Source: Trebonia sp.
GTDB lineage: Bacteria; Actinomycetota; Actinomycetes; Streptosporangiales; Streptosporangiaceae
Direction of reading: 5' to 3'
Length of the DNA: 6,390 nucleotides
NCBI GenBank assembly: GCA_030038035.1
Contig: JASHPP010000320.1
Span: 1-6,390 of the forward strand
Position numbers and translations under genes: made by a program. Each line of letters begins with the position of its first letter. Position 1 is the first letter of the stretch. A model generated the notes under the pieces. That model was not told the origin of the DNA, did no database searches, and worked only from the letters and a program-made list of their open reading frames with translations. This document shows positions 5,599-6,390 of this stretch, one piece after another.

Positions 5599-6390
5599 TT
5601 AGCACTGCGGGCGGGGGCCCAGGCCCGTCAGGTCGGGCTCCCGGTCGCGGTAGGTGCGCTCGGCGAAGTCGAGGAACGCCGACACGTCGGACCGGGTCGA
5701 GGCCAGACCGAGCGACACCCGGACCGCGCCGCCCGACGGCATGCCGACCGCGTCCAGAAGGTCGTCCATCGTTGCCCAGCGCCGCGGGAACCGCTGGCCG
5801 CCCAGTGCAGCCGCCCGCCACGGCGCGCGCAACGCCGCCCTGGTCAGTCCGAATGCCCACTCCGTCGCCCCCGGGTTGCAGAAGCAGCCGGTGCGCAGCG
5901 AGATACGGGCCATGCTCGCGTCCCGCGCCACCGCCCGCTCGTCGACCACCCGGCCGGATGGGTCGAGGAAGTTCAGCGCCACGGTCCCGCCCCTGGCGTG
6001 CCCGGTAGCCGGGCCGTAGAGCCGCACCAGCGGCGCGCCGTTGCCGTGCGTGAGCCCGGCCAGCCCGTCGAGCAGCCAGCGTGTCAGGTAACCGACCCGC
6101 TCGTGGATCAGGTCGATGCCGATGCCGCTGATCCAGTCCAGGCCGGCCGTCACGTCGGGGATCGCGAGGAAGTTCACCGTGCCGTCTTCGAAGGCGCCCT
6201 CGTCCTGCAGCAGCCGGTGCCAGCCGCCCTGGGCGCTGGCCGCCCAGACCGTGCCGCCGGAGAACCACGGGCGGCGCAGCCGGGCCAGCGCGTCGCGCCT
6301 TGCCAGCAGGCAGCCGACCCCGGTCGGGAAGCCGAACATCTTGTACCAGCTCATCGTCACGAACTCCGGCCGGACCGCGCCGAGGTCGAG
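5599..6390 (-). CDS. Class V aminotransferase-fold PLP enzyme, molybdenum cofactor sulfurase-like, N-terminus outside window
   Basis: The frame is open to the right edge, with 263 visible C-terminal residues and TAA at 5599-5601. WYKMFGFPTGVGCLL (visible 15-29) is the PLP-lysine segment, K17 (codon 6340-6342), in the form typical of the MOCOS/ABA3 group. Further family blocks are GTVNFLAIP (70-78), NGAPLVRLYGP (117-127), RTGCFCNPG (166-174) and GAVRVSLGLAST (221-232). In molybdenum cofactor sulfurases the Cys of the RTGCFCN loop is thought to carry the persulfide that sulfurates Moco for xanthine-oxidase-type enzymes; here C169 and C171 are both present. The C-terminal MOSC domain of eukaryotic Moco sulfurases is absent, as the protein ends about 30 residues after the last conserved block. 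It may work with a separate MOSC protein, or on another sulfur acceptor. A GTG at 6358-6360 is not the start, since it lies only four codons before the conserved WYK and the fold needs about 200 residues before it. Confidence 0.88.
   Translation of the reverse strand, partial: LDLGAVRPEFVTMSWYKMFGFPTGVGCLLARRDALARLRRPWFSGGTVWAASAQGGWHRLLQDEGAFEDGTVNFLAIPDVTAGLDWISGIGIDLIHERVGYLTRWLLDGLAGLTHGNGAPLVRLYGPATGHARGGTVALNFLDPSGRVVDERAVARDASMARISLRTGCFCNPGATEWAFGLTRAALRAPWRAAALGGQRFPRRWATMDDLLDAVGMPSGGAVRVSLGLASTRSDVSAFLDFAERTYRDREPDLTGLGPRPQC

Noticed and set aside
6229..6247. 7-bp inverted repeat CTGGGCG/CGCCCAG inside the class V enzyme gene
   Set aside because: It is short, within coding sequence, and expected by chance at this GC content.
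5599..6390. Assignment as the cysteine desulfurase SufS/CsdA
   Set aside because: The lysine segment YKMFGFPTG, NGAPLVRLYG and RTGCFCNPG match the Moco-sulfurase group better than the SufS RxGHHCA-type active-site loop.

Overview
The window is about 6.4 kb of very GC-rich DNA (roughly 70% by eye) with strong G/C bias at third codon positions. The proteins are of actinobacterial type: a mycobacterial/streptomycete-like IspH, a short RmuC, an NBD-first ABCG-like transporter and a pair of secreted lipoproteins. I take it to be chromosomal DNA of an actinomycete. Genus cannot be assigned from the sequence alone. No RNA gene, insertion sequence, integrase, CRISPR array or replication origin was seen.

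Left part (1-1783): the 3' two thirds of ispH, the last enzyme of the MEP isoprenoid pathway, runs rightward and meets a leftward rmuC gene tail to tail. The two reading frames overlap by 47 bp. Just beyond the ispH stop lie four tandem 12-bp units. They encode a tetrapeptide repeat at the RmuC C-terminus and also form a GC hairpin that could terminate ispH transcription.

Middle (1784-3669): a 62-bp gap separates rmuC from a divergent 580-aa half-transporter with an ABCG-type layout, ATPase domain first and membrane domain second. This is the most unusual gene here. Its Walker A lysine is replaced by Asn, its Q-loop Gln by Arg, and its signature reads LSRGE, while Walker B, D-loop and H-loop look intact. 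A perfect 32-bp palindrome lies in the linker between its two domains, a small inverted repeat spans its start codon, and a large stem-loop follows its stop.

Right part (3670-6390): two tandem paralogous lipoprotein genes of unknown function (308 and 295 aa, about 68% identical over the aligned region by hand count) end 25 bp from a convergent, incomplete gene. That gene encodes a class V PLP enzyme closely resembling the N-terminal domain of molybdenum cofactor sulfurase; its start lies beyond the right edge.

The genes do not form one obvious pathway. IspH and RmuC are housekeeping functions. The transporter and the lipoprotein pair are envelope functions on the same strand, but a likely terminator separates them. 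The cofactor-type enzyme probably belongs with genes outside the window. The best candidates for something undescribed are the apparently ATPase-degenerate transporter with its embedded palindrome and the duplicated lipoprotein family.
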